From assembly GCA_028023455.1 (NCBI GenBank), contig JAQFVV010006335.1:2584412-2648411 (forward strand): a DNA stretch of 64,000 bases, given 5' to 3'. The position numbers were made by a program, and so were the translations under genes. The DNA comes from Epiperipatus broadwayi. Taxonomy: Eukaryota > Onychophora > Udeonychophora > Euonychophora > Peripatidae. Below the pieces are notes generated by a model. The model worked only from the letters and a program-made list of their open reading frames with translations. It made no database searches and was not told the DNA's origin. Shown here in pieces: positions 27,939-40,911 of this stretch; positions within the stretch are counted from its first letter, which is position 1; each line of letters starts with the position of its first letter.

Positions 27939-29998
27939 TATAACGATCGAAATGGAAGTGAAGATCGAATCTAACCGCAAAAACAATATCTGCAACTACC
28001 AGGGCGCCATCTAGGCATTTGAGCCTAGAAAAATTTATAAAGTAGGCAGATACGCACAGTTAAGATTCCACTTTATTTAAATATTCTGATCGTTAGCCCA
28101 AGTCACTAGCTCAGTGGAGTAGCAGAGATAATAAAAATCTATATCTTAATTTATATCTTAAATATCAATAAATAAAAGCCACTGCCAGAAATTAACACAT
28201 AAAAATATTTATTTACGCACATATAAATTAACATTTAAATTTTGAAGAATAAATTCAACATTTTAGATTTTTATATTAACTTTTAATTTTACATTTAACT
28301 AAGTTTCAATGAGTTTAATATTTTATTTAGATAGTCAAGTATGAATAGACTACATAGATCTGCATTTGAAAAGAAAATATTCTTCCCTGATTTAACCTTA
28401 GGCAACAAATTGCGCAACCAAACTGGCGCCAATCCATCTGATACATTCATGTATTCAATGTAGCATGATACGACAACACAAAATACTATACTGTCAGGAA
28501 TGTACATCTGAACAATAAGTAGAAATAGAGAAGACCTTGACTCTCCACCAACAGGAATGTTACATCTGTTTGCACATAGAACAATAAACAAAAAACTCCA
28601 TAGGAGTGGACTGCGGTCTTCTGCCGACTTACAAACCCATCCATAGGCAAACAGAGGGTGTGTGGCATATATCTATAATCCTGCCCATAGCGGACCTCAT
28701 ACTACATCTACAATTACAAAATATATCCAATCCATTGAACCAATTCAACTACAAAATGAATAATCTAAGATTACCCTCCCTTAATATAACTTTACAAAAC
28801 TATATAGCCATTCATGCCCGACTTAAATTTAACATTTAAATATGTTCGCACAGATTATTTTTATAAATTTGCTTTTAAAATGTTGAGTATAGATCGGCTG
28901 CACAGATTCCATGATCAAAAACATCCAAATTAAACACAATCGATCAAAATACAAAATCGTCGATCACGTCAATTGTGAAGGGAATACACAAGGCTCCATG
29001 GCATTCATCATAAGATGCTCGCATTAACCTCTTGACCTATATATTCTAATCAAATGTGAAAACTTCAACATAATCAACCGCTAACAAACCTATGCAACGT
29101 CTATACCCAACCTAAATTTCATCATTTAAAATTTAAACAATAAACAATTTATACAATAAGAAAAAAAAATGGAAATGATTTTTATCAATCGGAAAACATA
29201 TAAAATTAAACATTATTAATTTGATTTAAAAACTTACAAAAGTCAGATAAGAGTCTGTTTTAACATTTAAGTTGGCTTGTTTATCAATTTATAAAACTTG
29301 ATGAAAGTTTTTAATTGATTTTAATAATTGTTCATTTCATATAGCTTATGGTAGAAAAGTCCAGGTTCCTTTTTTTAATTCCCACGACGCCTCCATTGGA
29401 AGATAATGTTCTGGAGATGGCAATAGCTGGTTCAAGGTGTCACAGTCTTTTCCTTTTTCTTTTTTAAATAGAAAGTGTGTCTATGTGTGTCCTACCACAA
29501 CTCTCAAACACACAACGCTGGAACTCAATATTTCTCTTTTTATAGTAAATCTCCAGATTGAATGAACAAAGATGTCACTAATCCAAATTTTCGTTCGGGT
29601 CCGGACTGAGGCTTGGTGCTTCCATTGGTCAAGCTAAAATATCTTTATTCTCTTATCTAATTTACTCTCTGACTTTTTAATTAGACAGCTATTGGATAAT
29701 TAATAAACAATCATTTCCATTTACAGATTACAGGAATTAATTAACCTGTTTTTATTTTTACTTACGTTATTTCTTTTTTAAACTATTTTTATATTTAAAT
29801 CTTTTTTTATAAAAAAAATACATTCAAATACTTTTTTTTATTTATTAAAAAAAAAAAAATTTTAAAGTTTAGCATCTGTGCGAATGTATATACGTTTAAC
29901 AAACATTTGAATTTTAGCATTTAGTTTTTTACTTTTCTTTGCGAACTTTTAAGTTTTTATTTTAAATTAATGTAACGACATATTTATATATCATTACA
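27939..29998 (-). repeat. 5' LTR (on the minus strand)
   Basis: A 2060 bp copy of the 25276-27339 repeat. It begins (minus strand) TGTAATGATATAT and ends beside the putative primer-binding site. A TATA box is near 29543. Confidence 0.8.
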
Positions 29999-30077
29999 AT
30001 ATATATATATATATATATAATCAAAACTACCCCAAACCCAAAATTAAACCAGACCAGCATAAAAAAATAATATCAAA

Positions 30078-30121
30078 ACACAACCTAAGGTTTCACTGCT
30101 ACAAGCAGACTTCTCAAGTGT
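30078..30121 (-). ncRNA. Hammerhead-shaped motif with U3-A8 core
   Basis: On the minus strand, stem I is ACAC with GTGT. The core is TTGAGAA where CTGANGA is expected. Stem II is CTGC-TTGTA-GCAG, closed by a G.U pair and a bulged U. GAA follows, then stem III ACC-TTA-GGT, and U17. All core bases fit except 3 and 8, which change together from C-G to U-A. Self-cleavage is unproven. Confidence 0.55.
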
Positions 30122-30155
30122 AAAGAATTACAAAAACTACACAATATATATAATA

Positions 30156-30716
30156 TTAACAACTACCCACAAATCCATTCACTTCCCATCCACCCTTAAT
30201 ATTACAAAAACTCTTAAATAAGTTAATTTCTTCAGAATAATAAATTTTCAATAATAAAGGCTCTTTAATTCTTCTTTTGATTTCATTTCTTTCAAAGAAG
30301 CCAACTTTAGCTTCATCAAAATCAATAGTATGGCCTGTATCTTTGTCAGGGAAATACAGAGCAGAACTAAGATATCTATTTTTAACTCTACTTTTATGAA
30401 CCTTTATTCTTTCATTTAAACTCAAACTACCCTGACCTATGTAAACCTTCTTACTAAATAAACAAGGAATAAAATATACTACACCAGGAATAGTCTTTCT
30501 ATCAAAAACTTCTTTTGTATTATTTAATAAATTATTCAATATAACACCCTTTTTTCAATCAATTTTCTTATTTCCAAACAATTTACTATTTCTACACACA
30601 ATTTTATAAGAAGACAATTTAAATGGCAAAGAAATAAAATCATATTTTTCTTTAACCTTTACATCCTTACAAATATTACTATTAAATAAAATACTTTTCA
30701 CAAATTTATCAGTGTA
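30156..30716 (-). pseudogene. PLE protein C-terminus with GIY-YIG endonuclease
   Basis: It would be the DNA-nicking domain of a Penelope-like retrotransposase. The linker contains YDFISLPFKLSSYK, typical of the segment after a PLE RT. An in-frame TGA (30555-30557) interrupts it, and the frame then continues into VILNNLLNN and the nuclease: GVVYFIPC (GIY part), KKVYIGQ (YIG part), ERIKVHKSRVK (catalytic Arg region and His), GHTIDF, and the tail EIKRRIKEPLLLK...EEINLFKS...IKGGW. Only the last third of a PLE ORF is present, and no RT palm is seen. One stop in an otherwise open frame suggests modest age. Confidence 0.8.
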
Positions 30717-30837
30717 TCCAACACTCAAGTAATTGTAGGTTGTGTTTCAATATTATTTTTTTATGCTGGTCTGGTTTAATTTTGGATTTGAGGTAGTTTT
30801 GATTTTATATTGACTAGTTTAGCTTTATGCTTGTAAT

Positions 30838-30840
<3 letters not shown>

Positions 30841-30921
<81 letters not shown>
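30841..30921. repeat. Two (TA)n tracts
   Basis: TA runs at 30841-30873 and 30881-30921 are separated by GGCATAA. They border the PLE insertion. Confidence 0.95.
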
Positions 30922-30924
<3 letters not shown>

Positions 30925-33900
30925 GCCATTACAATTTAGTCACTAGCTAAATTTATACTAATGTGCATGTAAGAAAATGTAAAACCAAAATCATCATCAC
31001 ATTTTTATATAACAATAAAAGAAGCTGTAGGGCATCCAAGTTTAAACCCTACAAGATCCAGTTTTAAAAGCTATAGACAGAAAGAGAGTGGGTCAACAAT
31101 TATATGCTTTATTTGTTTGTGTGTTGATAGAAAGGTAATACACACATTTAAACTATTCAATTTTTAATTTTTCTTTAAAAAACAAAGTTATAATGCATAC
31201 GTATAGGCAATATATGTGTAAGCTATTGAATTGTTTTATATTTCAGATATTTAACTTTCTTTAAAACTAACCTATGCTTGATCGATTCTAATATCTTATT
31301 CTATACTTCTATTTTGCTTTTCTATAATTGTAATTGGGATTTAAAAGCTAAGGATTTGATTTTAAATATTGGGGTTATAATTACTAAGCTAGCAATTATA
31401 TTATTTAATGTCAGTTTATGAATTATTTGAATGATAAAGGATGTGTGTACATTACATACAGAAATTTACATTTACTATATATTGAAAGGAAGAAGGGTTA
31501 AATCTGTCAAATTATTTTTTTTTGCAATTTTATGTTAAAAGGGGAAATCTGTTGAATCAGATATCTATTTTTGTAGCAATTTTGTTTTTATAAATGATTG
31601 TTTGTAATTTTGGGAGCTTAAGATTGGTGGGAACTTTAATTTTAAAATTGTCTCATCTTAAGATTAAAGGAAAGAAACTCCAATTTTAGATATTACAGAT
31701 ATATGTGAAAAAGGAAAAAGGATTAAGTCTATTTTTTTTAAGACAAAAGTGTCTGAAAACCAGGTGTGTGATTTTTTGGGTTGGTCAAAAATAGCAATTC
31801 ACACTATCACTCTAATTGGGTGAGTTGACTCAAAAATTGGATATAAAAGCAGTCTGGAAGAGCTATTAGATTATTGTTATTATAATATTTGTGATAGAAA
31901 CTTTTTAAAAAAATTATTGAAACTAAAGCAGACAAACATTTTTAATTATGCTAGATAATCTGTTTCTTTTGAAAATAATTTTTTAATATCAAGTTTTGAA
32001 TGTTGAAAATATAAGAATGGCGGGGTAGAAAAATTATATATATATGTCTCATCTTTTACCTGACCATTGTGGAGCTGCAGATCATATAGGAAAGAAAAGA
32101 TGTCTTGTCTGAAAAATAATATTCTACACCTTTCAACTGACCAGAGAAATAAGATGTTTTTAAATAGAAAGAAGGCATTCACCTGCATTCAAAGGAGATC
32201 AGAAAGTTGAATTAATCTACTGATAAATATTAATCATCAATTCCAATTATTTGTTCCAGCAACTGAGTTTAAAACCCAGGAAATTTATAAATGTGAAAAC
32301 AACTGCTGTATTTCATCCACTAAAAGAATCATGCTTGACAGGAAGAGAAGAAAAATTAATATAAAGATTTCCAAATTGTCCACTAAAGCAAATAACCTCA
32401 ATAGGATCATCATCATCAAAAGATTATACACTTTAAGAAAGAGATTGTTCCAAAGAAACATGGAAATTGTTGCTGCCAAAGATAGACATTAAACAAGAGA
32501 AATTTGATTCATTAGAAGTAGCTACAAAGAACTGGTAGTATAAATTTTTTTTTTGATATATTTTCTTTATGATAGCAGAGTCTTAATAAAATTTTAGCAA
32601 TAAAGTGGTATATTTTATTTAAAGAAATTTTAAAGACTATTCAGATCAATTAAAACCAAGAATGTCTTACTAATAATAACTTTGAGCTTCATAAATGATC
32701 TTGAATGTATCACAATTATTTGTTTATTAATTTACATTTATGAAATATTAAAGTGTAAAATAATTTTTTGTTTTATTATTTTGGTTTTAAATAATATTTT
32801 GCTATTATAGGATAAAACACGCACATACATAATAATATTTATATGTGTATAATTTCGAGTGAATGTGAAGTAATAAGCATTGTTAAAATATTAAATTATT
32901 TTGTTTTAAGAAAGTATAGCATTTCAGAGGTAGAAGGGAGGGGAGAAAATGATTTAAAACTTGTTCGGTAAAACTTGCTCTTTCAATTCTACTAATATTT
33001 TTTTTTTAACATTCTGCTTACATGTTAGATTATAAGGTATGTGTGCCAATGAGTGAATATTTTTTTTATATGAAATACTTTTCTTGTGGATGGAACATTT
33101 TAACAAATCTGTTACCCAATTTAATACAATATACTTTTGAAATACATTTACGGGAAAGGGGGAAGAATTTAAAATTTAATGTTATGATTTTAAAACAGTC
33201 GATTATGATTATTGTTGTTATTGTTAATATAAATTTTCATGTGAATATAGAAATTTTTATGTATATGTTAGAAATGCAGTAATAAATATTAGTTTATGTT
33301 ATTAAACGAGGCGTATATATTTCATTAAGAGTAGTCTTTATCAAGTGTGATCATTCATCATCAATGGTTGAATATTAGTTGTGTAAGATATGATTAAATA
33401 TGCTAAGATTAACAATAATTATGAATTTCTTTATAAAAATTAGGTTTTATGATTAAGCTTTGTCCTAAAGCTGTGGTTGAAACCATTGTCACTATCGTTA
33501 TTATTATCATCATCATCGTCATCAACATTTTAATTAGTGAGCTGTTTAAATGTTTAAAGGCCATAAATAAATATTGATTTCATAGTATTTAGTGAGTTCT
33601 TAGTATTATTATAACCACTGTCCCATCATCTATTTCATGCAAGGATGAGTGAATTGCCATCCTAAATTAATAGTAATCTGAGCTAGTAAAACTTATAAAA
33701 AAATATTGAAACACATTTGTTATGCTAAGATCTAAGAAATGATTTATGCCTAATGAACTCCACTTCAGTTTAAAGATGTTTTATGTTACCTAGGTGTTTA
33801 CTTAAATATTAGTGCATACAGTGCTATGGGTCTAAAATCAAAATCTTACATTTTGTAAGAAATAAGGTACCAAAAGGGATTCAAACCTGGTACATGTGAA

Positions 33901-34514
33901 AGGTTATTAGATATAACTGTGTCTAGATTGAGATAATCTAGTGGAACCATGATAGACCCTATTCACTTGTTGTTCACTTAGACATGCACTTGAGATCAAA
34001 CCAAGAAATGAAAGTGGATAAAATCTACTGTCTGTATACCTGAGCAGATATTTTATTGAGTTACTAGTGTACTCACCTCACGTGATTTCCATATACTTGA
34101 GTTATAATAGTTGTTAATAATAATTTGTTTATAATTATTGATATTGTGATATCTTGAGGAATCTAATTATAAAAGTATGTTTATTTGAAACCAATGACCT
34201 TTAATATGATTGATAACTCAGTCAGATCTCTTTGTTTAATAGCCACTACTCAGGTTAAATAATTCTTTTCTTTTTCATATAAAATAAAAGCTACAATGCT
34301 TTTCGTTTATTAAGCTAAATATTTGTATTTGAATCTTTTCTTAATTATTTAATGCATTTGGATCGTTTCATCATCTTTATTAAGTTACAATAAATATTAG
34401 AATATTTGAGACTTTAATAATATTTGGATTTTTGACAAATCCAATGATATTTTAATATACAATTGAATTTCTCTTTGATTACTTTATTTAATATACTTGG
34501 ATCTTATTGATCTC

Positions 34515-34518
<4 letters not shown>
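30922..34518. other. AT-rich non-coding DNA
   Basis: No gene or family recognised. Near 33876-33900 the string GGGATTCAAACCTGG resembles a tRNA-type B box, but no A box or SINE body is clear. Confidence 0.4.

Positions 34519-34598
<80 letters not shown>
34519..34598. repeat. (AT)n microsatellite
   Basis: About 40 AT units at the 3' border of a minus-strand PLE relic. Confidence 0.97.
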
Positions 34599-34601
<3 letters not shown>

Positions 34602-35600
34602 TTATTAAATGACGGTTTTCATGGGCAAAATATATTTTATAAAACATGTTTTCAAAGTAAATGGTCTTAATAAAATAGATTTCCAAATGTTTCAATAAGA
34701 TAGCACTTTTCCTCAACTGGGTGATAAAATATAATAGCTATATAGTTATAGTGAATAGAAATGTTTTATATGGTTATTGTATCATGTAGTTCTTGTATAG
34801 TTTGATTTACATTTACCAATATTTATTATATTCATTTGTTTTAAGAAACATTTTCAAATAGTCAGTAATTCAATTGTTTTGTCACATTATACAATTTATG
34901 TTTTAACTTTTCTATAGCTTCTCTAAAAACTGATTGGTCATGATTATTGCATGTGATATGATTTTAGAACTTGGAAATTCTATATGATAGCCATACCCAA
35001 CACATGGTGAATGTGCTGAAGATGTTGATATTTACTTTACTGCATTAATGTGTTCATCTCTTCTAGCACTTATAGATTGATTGTTCCATTCTGTGTATGT
35101 AATTGAGCACATGCTACATGGAATTTCATAGATTCTTTGGGTTTCTAAAAGTATTACATTCTTAGGTTTGATCAGAATATTATTAATCTTTTGCTCAGTA
35201 GAGAATATTGCTTTTACATCATACTATCTCAGTACTTTTCCAATTGTTTCTGTGGGTTTTTTTATATAATAAATTCATATTGTAGTAATAGTAATTGTTT
35301 CATTTTCATTTAGGGAGCTTTTTCTTAGTTCATTGCTCTAATTATAATAATGATATTGTAACTATTTATTAATAAATCTTCACATATGTAATTGATCTCT
35401 TTTTTTTAATGCAGATGTATTTGGAAATAAAACTGTTTCTTCTCCATGTGACCAAGTATCAAATATATCATCAAATATCTAAACCAAACAGATGGTTTGT
35501 ATAATGCTGTGATTCAAATTTCTCCAAGAATAAATTGGTGAAAACATTGGAGATGGGAGATCTGATTAGGGCTCTGATTATTTATGTACAAAATTTATTA
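34599..35600 (-). pseudogene. Decayed Penelope-like element: RT end and GIY-YIG
   Basis: The minus strand gives a PLE RT block SPISNVFTNLFLEKFE (about 35555-35510). Next comes a mutated RYVDD-like box, RYLMIYLILGHME (about 35475-35435), and then a gap. The nuclease region reads QKINNILIKPKN, RIYEIPCSMC, TYTEW (mutated YIG) and ARRDEHINAVK (about 35200-35060), then YHIEFPSSKIIS. The order matches the 48.7-49.7 kb copy, which keeps an intact YIG. Stops, shifts and loss of the YIG show inactivation. The 3' end at the (AT)n tract shares TTTTCATGGG and nearby bases with the 49.65 kb end, so both copies belong to one family. Confidence 0.75.
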
Positions 35601-36906
35601 TTGTAACTAAAAATTAATCATTATTAAGTCAAAGTTTAGTTAATGTGATAATATGACTTTAGAAAGTATATTTGACTAGTATTATTTGTAATAAAACAAG
35701 CAACATCAAAGTTCTTAATGATGCCTTTGGTGTTAATTTTAAATTATTAATAATTGTTATAAAATGCCTATCATTTATAAATATACAATTTTATGGATAG
35801 AATAATTGGTTGTCTTTGATTTGATACTTATCTTGCTAAGAGTTGTAAGTGATCCTATGGTACTAGCAATTAAAGAGAATGGGATGTTTTTATGTATTTT
35901 TTTAAGATCATACAATTTAAGACATATAGGAGATTTTTTCCTAGGGATGATTTTATTTTAATGTGATTATCAATCAGACATTTATTAATAACAATTATAG
36001 TTATCTTTTTAACATAAGGAATATGATTACTTCTTATTTTAAAATATTTTTATTTAATAGTTGAAAACAAGGAATGCAACTCTCCATGAAAAATTATATA
36101 TAACCCTATGTTATCTGAATATTTTAATAACTTTAAAGTATGAAAATACAATTCACATACAACAGTTTTCAACATATACCTAACACCTAGGATTTCATAT
36201 GAATATTATTTTTCCAATCACTATTCTATATCTTCCACACTAAATAACTAACTTAACATTGTAAAATATGCAAATCACACTCTAAAATAATTTCCAAAAA
36301 GAACAATATTATCAAAAATTTATTTCAAGTTGTTTTTTAAAGTGATCAAGCACAAATTTTCTTGATTAAAAAACATGCATAAGTACAATATATTTATTTA
36401 TTTGTTATTATATAATTTAGATATCCATATTAGGTCTTTCTCTCTATTTCAACAGATAATACTCATAAAACATAATATATTAATAATGTAACAATGTTAT
36501 ATAATGTACACATATTCAAGCATTCTCATTAAAGAAATATTTAAAATATCCTTGGATGTTTAAAGGCATTCATCTGCATTCATCAATTCTTTTATAAAAA
36601 TACACATAATGATGATTCTATTAATGGTTCATTTAATTGTTTAATATTAAATTCAGGTAATATAAAATACTAATTTAAAATGCTAATTAAGTTGTATCAA
36701 TTTTAAAACAAAATTATCAAGCAAAATATATTATAAATAATAAAAGAAATTACCGATTATCTCAACAATTATTAAGATCATTTGCAGTAATCCATGTCTT
36801 AGACCATACATTCAGAAAAAACACTTATGATTGTAATTTACCTTATTTAACTTACTACTAATAATAAAATTTAATCGATTTTAAAATTAAATTTGAAATA
36901 TAATAC
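35601..36906. other. AT-rich non-coding DNA
   Basis: No recognisable element. Confidence 0.5.
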
Positions 36907-37694
36907 CAGGTTACTTTCTTTTTGGTCCTTTTTTTTTGTAAGCCACAGCCCCCCCCGCGGTTTCGCCGGGCCTTCAGGAGGAGTTGGGACTAGATCAAAA
37001 CCAACTCAAGCAAAGCTTTATCAAAAGATAATTGTTAGAAAAAGATCTGAAACTTTAGACATCTACATTCTTTAAAGTCAGCTTCAACTGAAAAAATCAT
37101 ATGGGTAACTTAATTCAGATACTCCATATATTAGAGGCAGCTCTTTAATTTAGCTAAGCCACAACAGAAAATAATAATAGTAATAGTAAAAGTCAGAAGT
37201 CACATGACTTTATATAGCTTGCACTTACTAATATGAAAGTAGAGCGTGTAATAGCTCTAAACAAGCTTTTTTTTATTTATGATAATGCTACAAGAGAAGG
37301 TCAATCGTGGCCATCCCAGACCAGTCGATATGGGCTCTTCAGTGAGGAGTTGGGACTTAGTCAAACTTTAATATTAAAAGAAATAATCATGTGTTTGACG
37401 ATATTACTATTAATTGTGTGTGGTAGAAATTAAAGAGTAAGTACATATATGGAGATCTGAGTCAGTATGATTTCAGTGAGAGTGATAAAGACATGTAGAT
37501 GTCAAAAGTTTCAGATCTTTCTAACAATTATCTTTTAGATAAATGCTTGTGAGTTGGTTTTTAGATCTATGTCCCACCCTCACTGAAGGCAGGTCGAGGT
37601 CTGGGGATGGGGAACGTTGATGCTTCTCTTGTAGAGTTTATCATAAAAAAAAAAAAGTGTTTAGAGCTATTAGCACGCAGGTTACTTTCTTTTT
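36907..37694. mobile_element. Foldback insertion with 17 bp target duplication, PLE-like
   Basis: CAGGTTACTTTCTTTTT occurs at 36907-36923 and 37678-37694 and brackets about 754 bp. Inside, about 36970-37072 and 37490-37595 are inverted arms (GATCTGAAACTTT, TAATTGTTAGAAA, ACCAACTC). A third inverted piece lies at about 37220-37345, matching 37575-37677 (GTTTAGAGCTATTA, CTTCTCTTGTAG). The exact duplication supports retroposition or transposition of an already inverted unit. No coding sequence is seen. The class is inferred from the hammerhead-like remnants and the layout shared with PLEs. Confidence 0.7.
36952..36982 (-). ncRNA. Degenerate hammerhead-like motif in a GC-rich pocket
   Basis: The minus strand reads CTGAAGG, then CCCGG, then CGAAACCGCGG. 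This resembles a hammerhead core (CTGAAGA with A9 changed to G), a short stem II, GAAA and stem III. Sister copies at about 37300-37335 (minus; CACTGAAGAG, GGTCTGGGATGG) and 37580-37608 (plus; CACTGAAGG, GGTCTGGGGATGG) supply the other parts of a CCTCA/TGGGG stem I. It is an eroded ribozyme at best. Confidence 0.35.
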
Positions 37695-39959
37695 TTAAAA
37701 AAGTAATATTCTAAATATTAACATTAAACTTAATATATAAAACAGATCCCAAAGTTTTAAAGTTATGAAAATACTTTTTCTCTCCTTATGCTCATAATTC
37801 TGAATGTTTGTCATGAATCTTCCCCCATTGCCTAGTTATGGTTGGAAAACTTTGTGCACAATCATACACCAGTTTCAGTGTCATTTGAAGAAATTTACAA
37901 ATTATAATAAATTCCAATAGAATCCAAGAAGAATATTATCCATCCCAAAAATATAAAATGTTTATTTCAGTCCTTTCTAAAAGTTGTATCTAGGCATGTA
38001 ATATCTTTGTAAAATAATACCTCAAGGATCCATTTTATAATAAAATATTTGCTTTTTCTGGGTACATAACTTTCTGTTAATTTTCACCATTGTATATAAT
38101 AGATATAATGTAATAAATGTAGCACAAATAATATTTGCATCTCCATCGATCAAAAAATATTACTGAAAATATTATATAATATAAATTAATTATTAATACA
38201 GGTATCAGCAGACCTGCAGTTTATAAATTAAAATAAATATTTCTTTAAAAGATTTACAATTTTTACCCTTTTCAAATATGTATTTTTATAAAATATTTTT
38301 TCAGGTAAATAACAGCTATATTACTCAAAGCATTTATTAACTGATATAATTTCAATCTTTTAAAAATGTATTATAAGTAATTTATTCCAGTTAAATTATT
38401 TTAGAGTATATAACTTATTTATTGATTTCATCAATAACAAGTCTTGTTAAGTGCATTAAAGACATTCAAAAGTTATCTTCTTCAATCCAACTTTAAATAT
38501 ATTATTCTTAAACAGAAGTCCATTTGAATTACTTTAAAGACAAATTAAATGTAAATTATTATTATCAACTACATAACAAATGATCATTCTATGACACCAA
38601 AAATATTTATGTTCAGTTTAAAAACTTAGATGCAGAGTCACAATTTCCTTTTCTTTCTTTAAATTTAATATTACGATAAAGATTTTTAATAAATATCTGA
38701 TTCATCTTAATTAACTTTAATAAATCATTTTCATTGTAATATGATAAGTTATTGCAAATAAATGTTCACTCTCTCCAGATATACTGTTCATAAAATTTCA
38801 AAGTTCTTATCTAAATTTTCTCCAGTCTTGTTGTAATACATTCTCTGATATTTGGTGTCCATTGTCCCAATATTTATGTAACTACTATCATGGCCCATGG
38901 AATTATTGTGGTCCTAAGCTAAGTTTCAAGAAGAATAGTCTGACAGAGAAATTTTGTGTTTTAGTAAACCATTATTTAAATAATTATTCAAATTATATTT
39001 TTAAAATACTTTTAAAGTAAAATAATAATAATTTTAAAAAAATTATTACTGTTATGATATTTAAATAAATAATAGTTATAAATTTTTAACTAAATTTTAT
39101 TTTTAAATCTAAATTATTGTCATATTCTGAATTTGAATCTGTCTTAATCTGAAAATTACTCAATCACTGCCTAGACTGGCCTCAGCTTCTCTTTTTATAC
39201 TGCTATTAATCCAATGATTTCATTGGTCAATACTGCTTACAAAAATCTTTTACAATATATAACTATATCAATATCATTTTTAAAGTTAAGCTTTAAAATT
39301 ATGAATTATCAATATTAAATATTATCAAATTATTCAAATAAATATCCTTATTAAAACAATTTTTAATATTTTAAATAGCCTGAAATTGACTAAAAATAAA
39401 ATACTACACTGAAATAAAATAATAATAATTTTCATTATTACTTTTAAAATAATATCTGTAAACTTTATATTTGCTATACTTTATTACATATCAAGTTTTT
39501 GTTAACAAGTTAATTATTAAAGTTTTCTTTCTCTAACTTTTGAAAGTTCCTATATTCAAATAAACACCTCTAATCATGTATACTGTCAACAGAATCTAAA
39601 CTAATATTAAATTAACTTATCATTTAAACAGTATTTAAAAAAAATAATTATCTTAAACATATAACATAAAATATGTACTATTATAATTAAGCTAATCTAT
39701 CATTGTAGTATCTTTTTAAAAATAATAAATCAAAATTAATAGTATGTTTTTAATAATTTATTGTAACAATTTTTTATTTAACTTATCTAAAAATGAGTTC
39801 AAACTATCCAATATATCATTAAAAACTTATATCTACTGAGTTTCAACCCCTACTACCTATAATATCAAAATTATATACTAAAAATAACTTACATTTATTT
39901 ATTTTTATTATAGCTGCTTATCCAACCCTGTCTAACTATCTGTACTAATTGTGAAAAGT

Positions 39960-39961
<2 letters not shown>
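37695..39961. other. AT-rich non-coding DNA with one LTR-like promoter string
   Basis: At about 39180-39235 the minus strand reads GACCAATGAAATCATTGG, then AGTATAAAAAGAG, a CCAAT-plus-TATA pair like those of LTR promoters. I found no LTR termini or partner. Confidence 0.35.

Positions 39962-39997
<36 letters not shown>
39962..39997. repeat. (TA)n microsatellite
   Basis: About 18 TA units, some 200 bp left of the 40.2 kb PLE pair. Confidence 0.95.
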
Positions 39998-39999
<2 letters not shown>

Positions 40000-40199
40000 G
40001 TCCATTAATTAAAACAAAATTGTAATCATAATAAAAAAAATAATAAATTTATTAATTTTCTGATATATAATGATATTCTTATTTAATGCCTGTATTTTTT
40101 GAAGTTGTATATGCAACCTTGTAATTAAATATTAATAAATACAGTAACATAAATATATATAAAGTACAACTTTAAAAACTTTTATCCACTTAGGAGTAC

Positions 40200-40911
40200 T
40201 TTTGACTAGCTTCCTGCTCTTTATCAACTAACACTTTTAAACACGCTGTCATAGTCTAACCTTCCTCCAATTCATTGATTTTTACATTTGCTGCAAGTTC
40301 ATTAATTAACTCGTGTGTACATTTTGATATTTACATAAGTTCCTTTATTTTGTTTTTATTATTGTTTCTTTCAATTTGTAATATTGTCACATTATTATAA
40401 TCCCAATTAAATCTATATATACATAATCTATTATGTTCATTAAAAATGATGTTGAAACATCCTTTCCATTCAAATTTTATTTAGTTTTTGAACTCTTTTT
40501 AATAACTGCAAATGCTCTTTAGTTCTTTTCTACAATGTAATCTTGATTCCCCTATATATACACTGCCACATTTACTAATCCATTTATATATGATGCAATT
40601 TTGATTTAAGAATGAGGTTTTAGCTTTTGAATTACTTATTATTTTGTTTAATCTGAAAGATGCATAAAATGCAATATCATATATATCTTTATATTTTTAC
40701 CTTATAAAATTCACTTGTTCATTTGACATATATGGCATTGATATTCATATTTTTAGTAGTAGTAATAGTAGAATCCACCTTATAATTAATATTTTTATTT
40801 TTATATTTCCTATTAAAAATTTTAATAGTATTATACAGGAGATGATAATCATATCCAACAATTAAAAGTTCATTTGTATAAATTCCAATATTTTTGTCTT
40901 TATCCTATGAG
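40200..40911 (-). pseudogene. PLE C-terminal region, left copy (GIY-YIG)
   Basis: Minus-strand translation gives GYDYHLLYNTIKIFNRKYK (RT thumb style), then YISNEQVNFIR..YKD, KTSFLNQNCIIYKW, KCGSVYIGES (the YIG box), and the terminal CTHELINELA-like segment. Stops and shifts break it. Gene order equals that of the right copy, so each half can be checked against the other. Confidence 0.7.

Larger units (their letters stand above)
25276..29998 (-). mobile_element. Non-autonomous LTR retrotransposon with very long LTRs
   Basis: Two direct repeats of about 2.06 kb, roughly 2-3% diverged, flank 599 bp with no gag or pol. On the minus strand each LTR begins TGTAAYG and ends CGTTATA, giving short inverted termini. 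The upstream LTR is followed after two bases by TGGTGTCCCAAGTGTGGCC, a plausible tRNA primer-binding site. A CTATAAAAAGAG TATA box lies about 450 bp into each LTR. The flanks are (TA)n on both sides, so a short target duplication cannot be resolved. The long-LTR, coding-poor layout resembles LARD-type derivatives. A 98-codon ORF (25632-25928, repeated at 28295-28591) lies in each LTR; I do not recognise it. Confidence 0.8.
30020..30806 (-). mobile_element. Penelope-like element fragment with inverted 3' arm
   Basis: A minus-strand PLE piece (coding 30716-30156, then 3' UTR to about 30020) has, on its 5' side, an inverted copy of the last part of that UTR. Arms 30020-30087 and 30736-30806 share GGTTGTGTTT, the TATGCTGGTCTGG block and GGTAGTTTTGATT. 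Both sides abut (TA)n tracts. The copy belongs with the 46.6, 53.7 and 58.9 kb elements by its C-terminal and UTR sequence. Confidence 0.8.

Noticed and set aside
25276-29998. Plain tandem segmental duplication
   Set aside because: TG-type termini, a TGG-starting primer-binding-like site two bases from one repeat and matching TATA boxes favour an LTR element, though duplication is not fully excluded.
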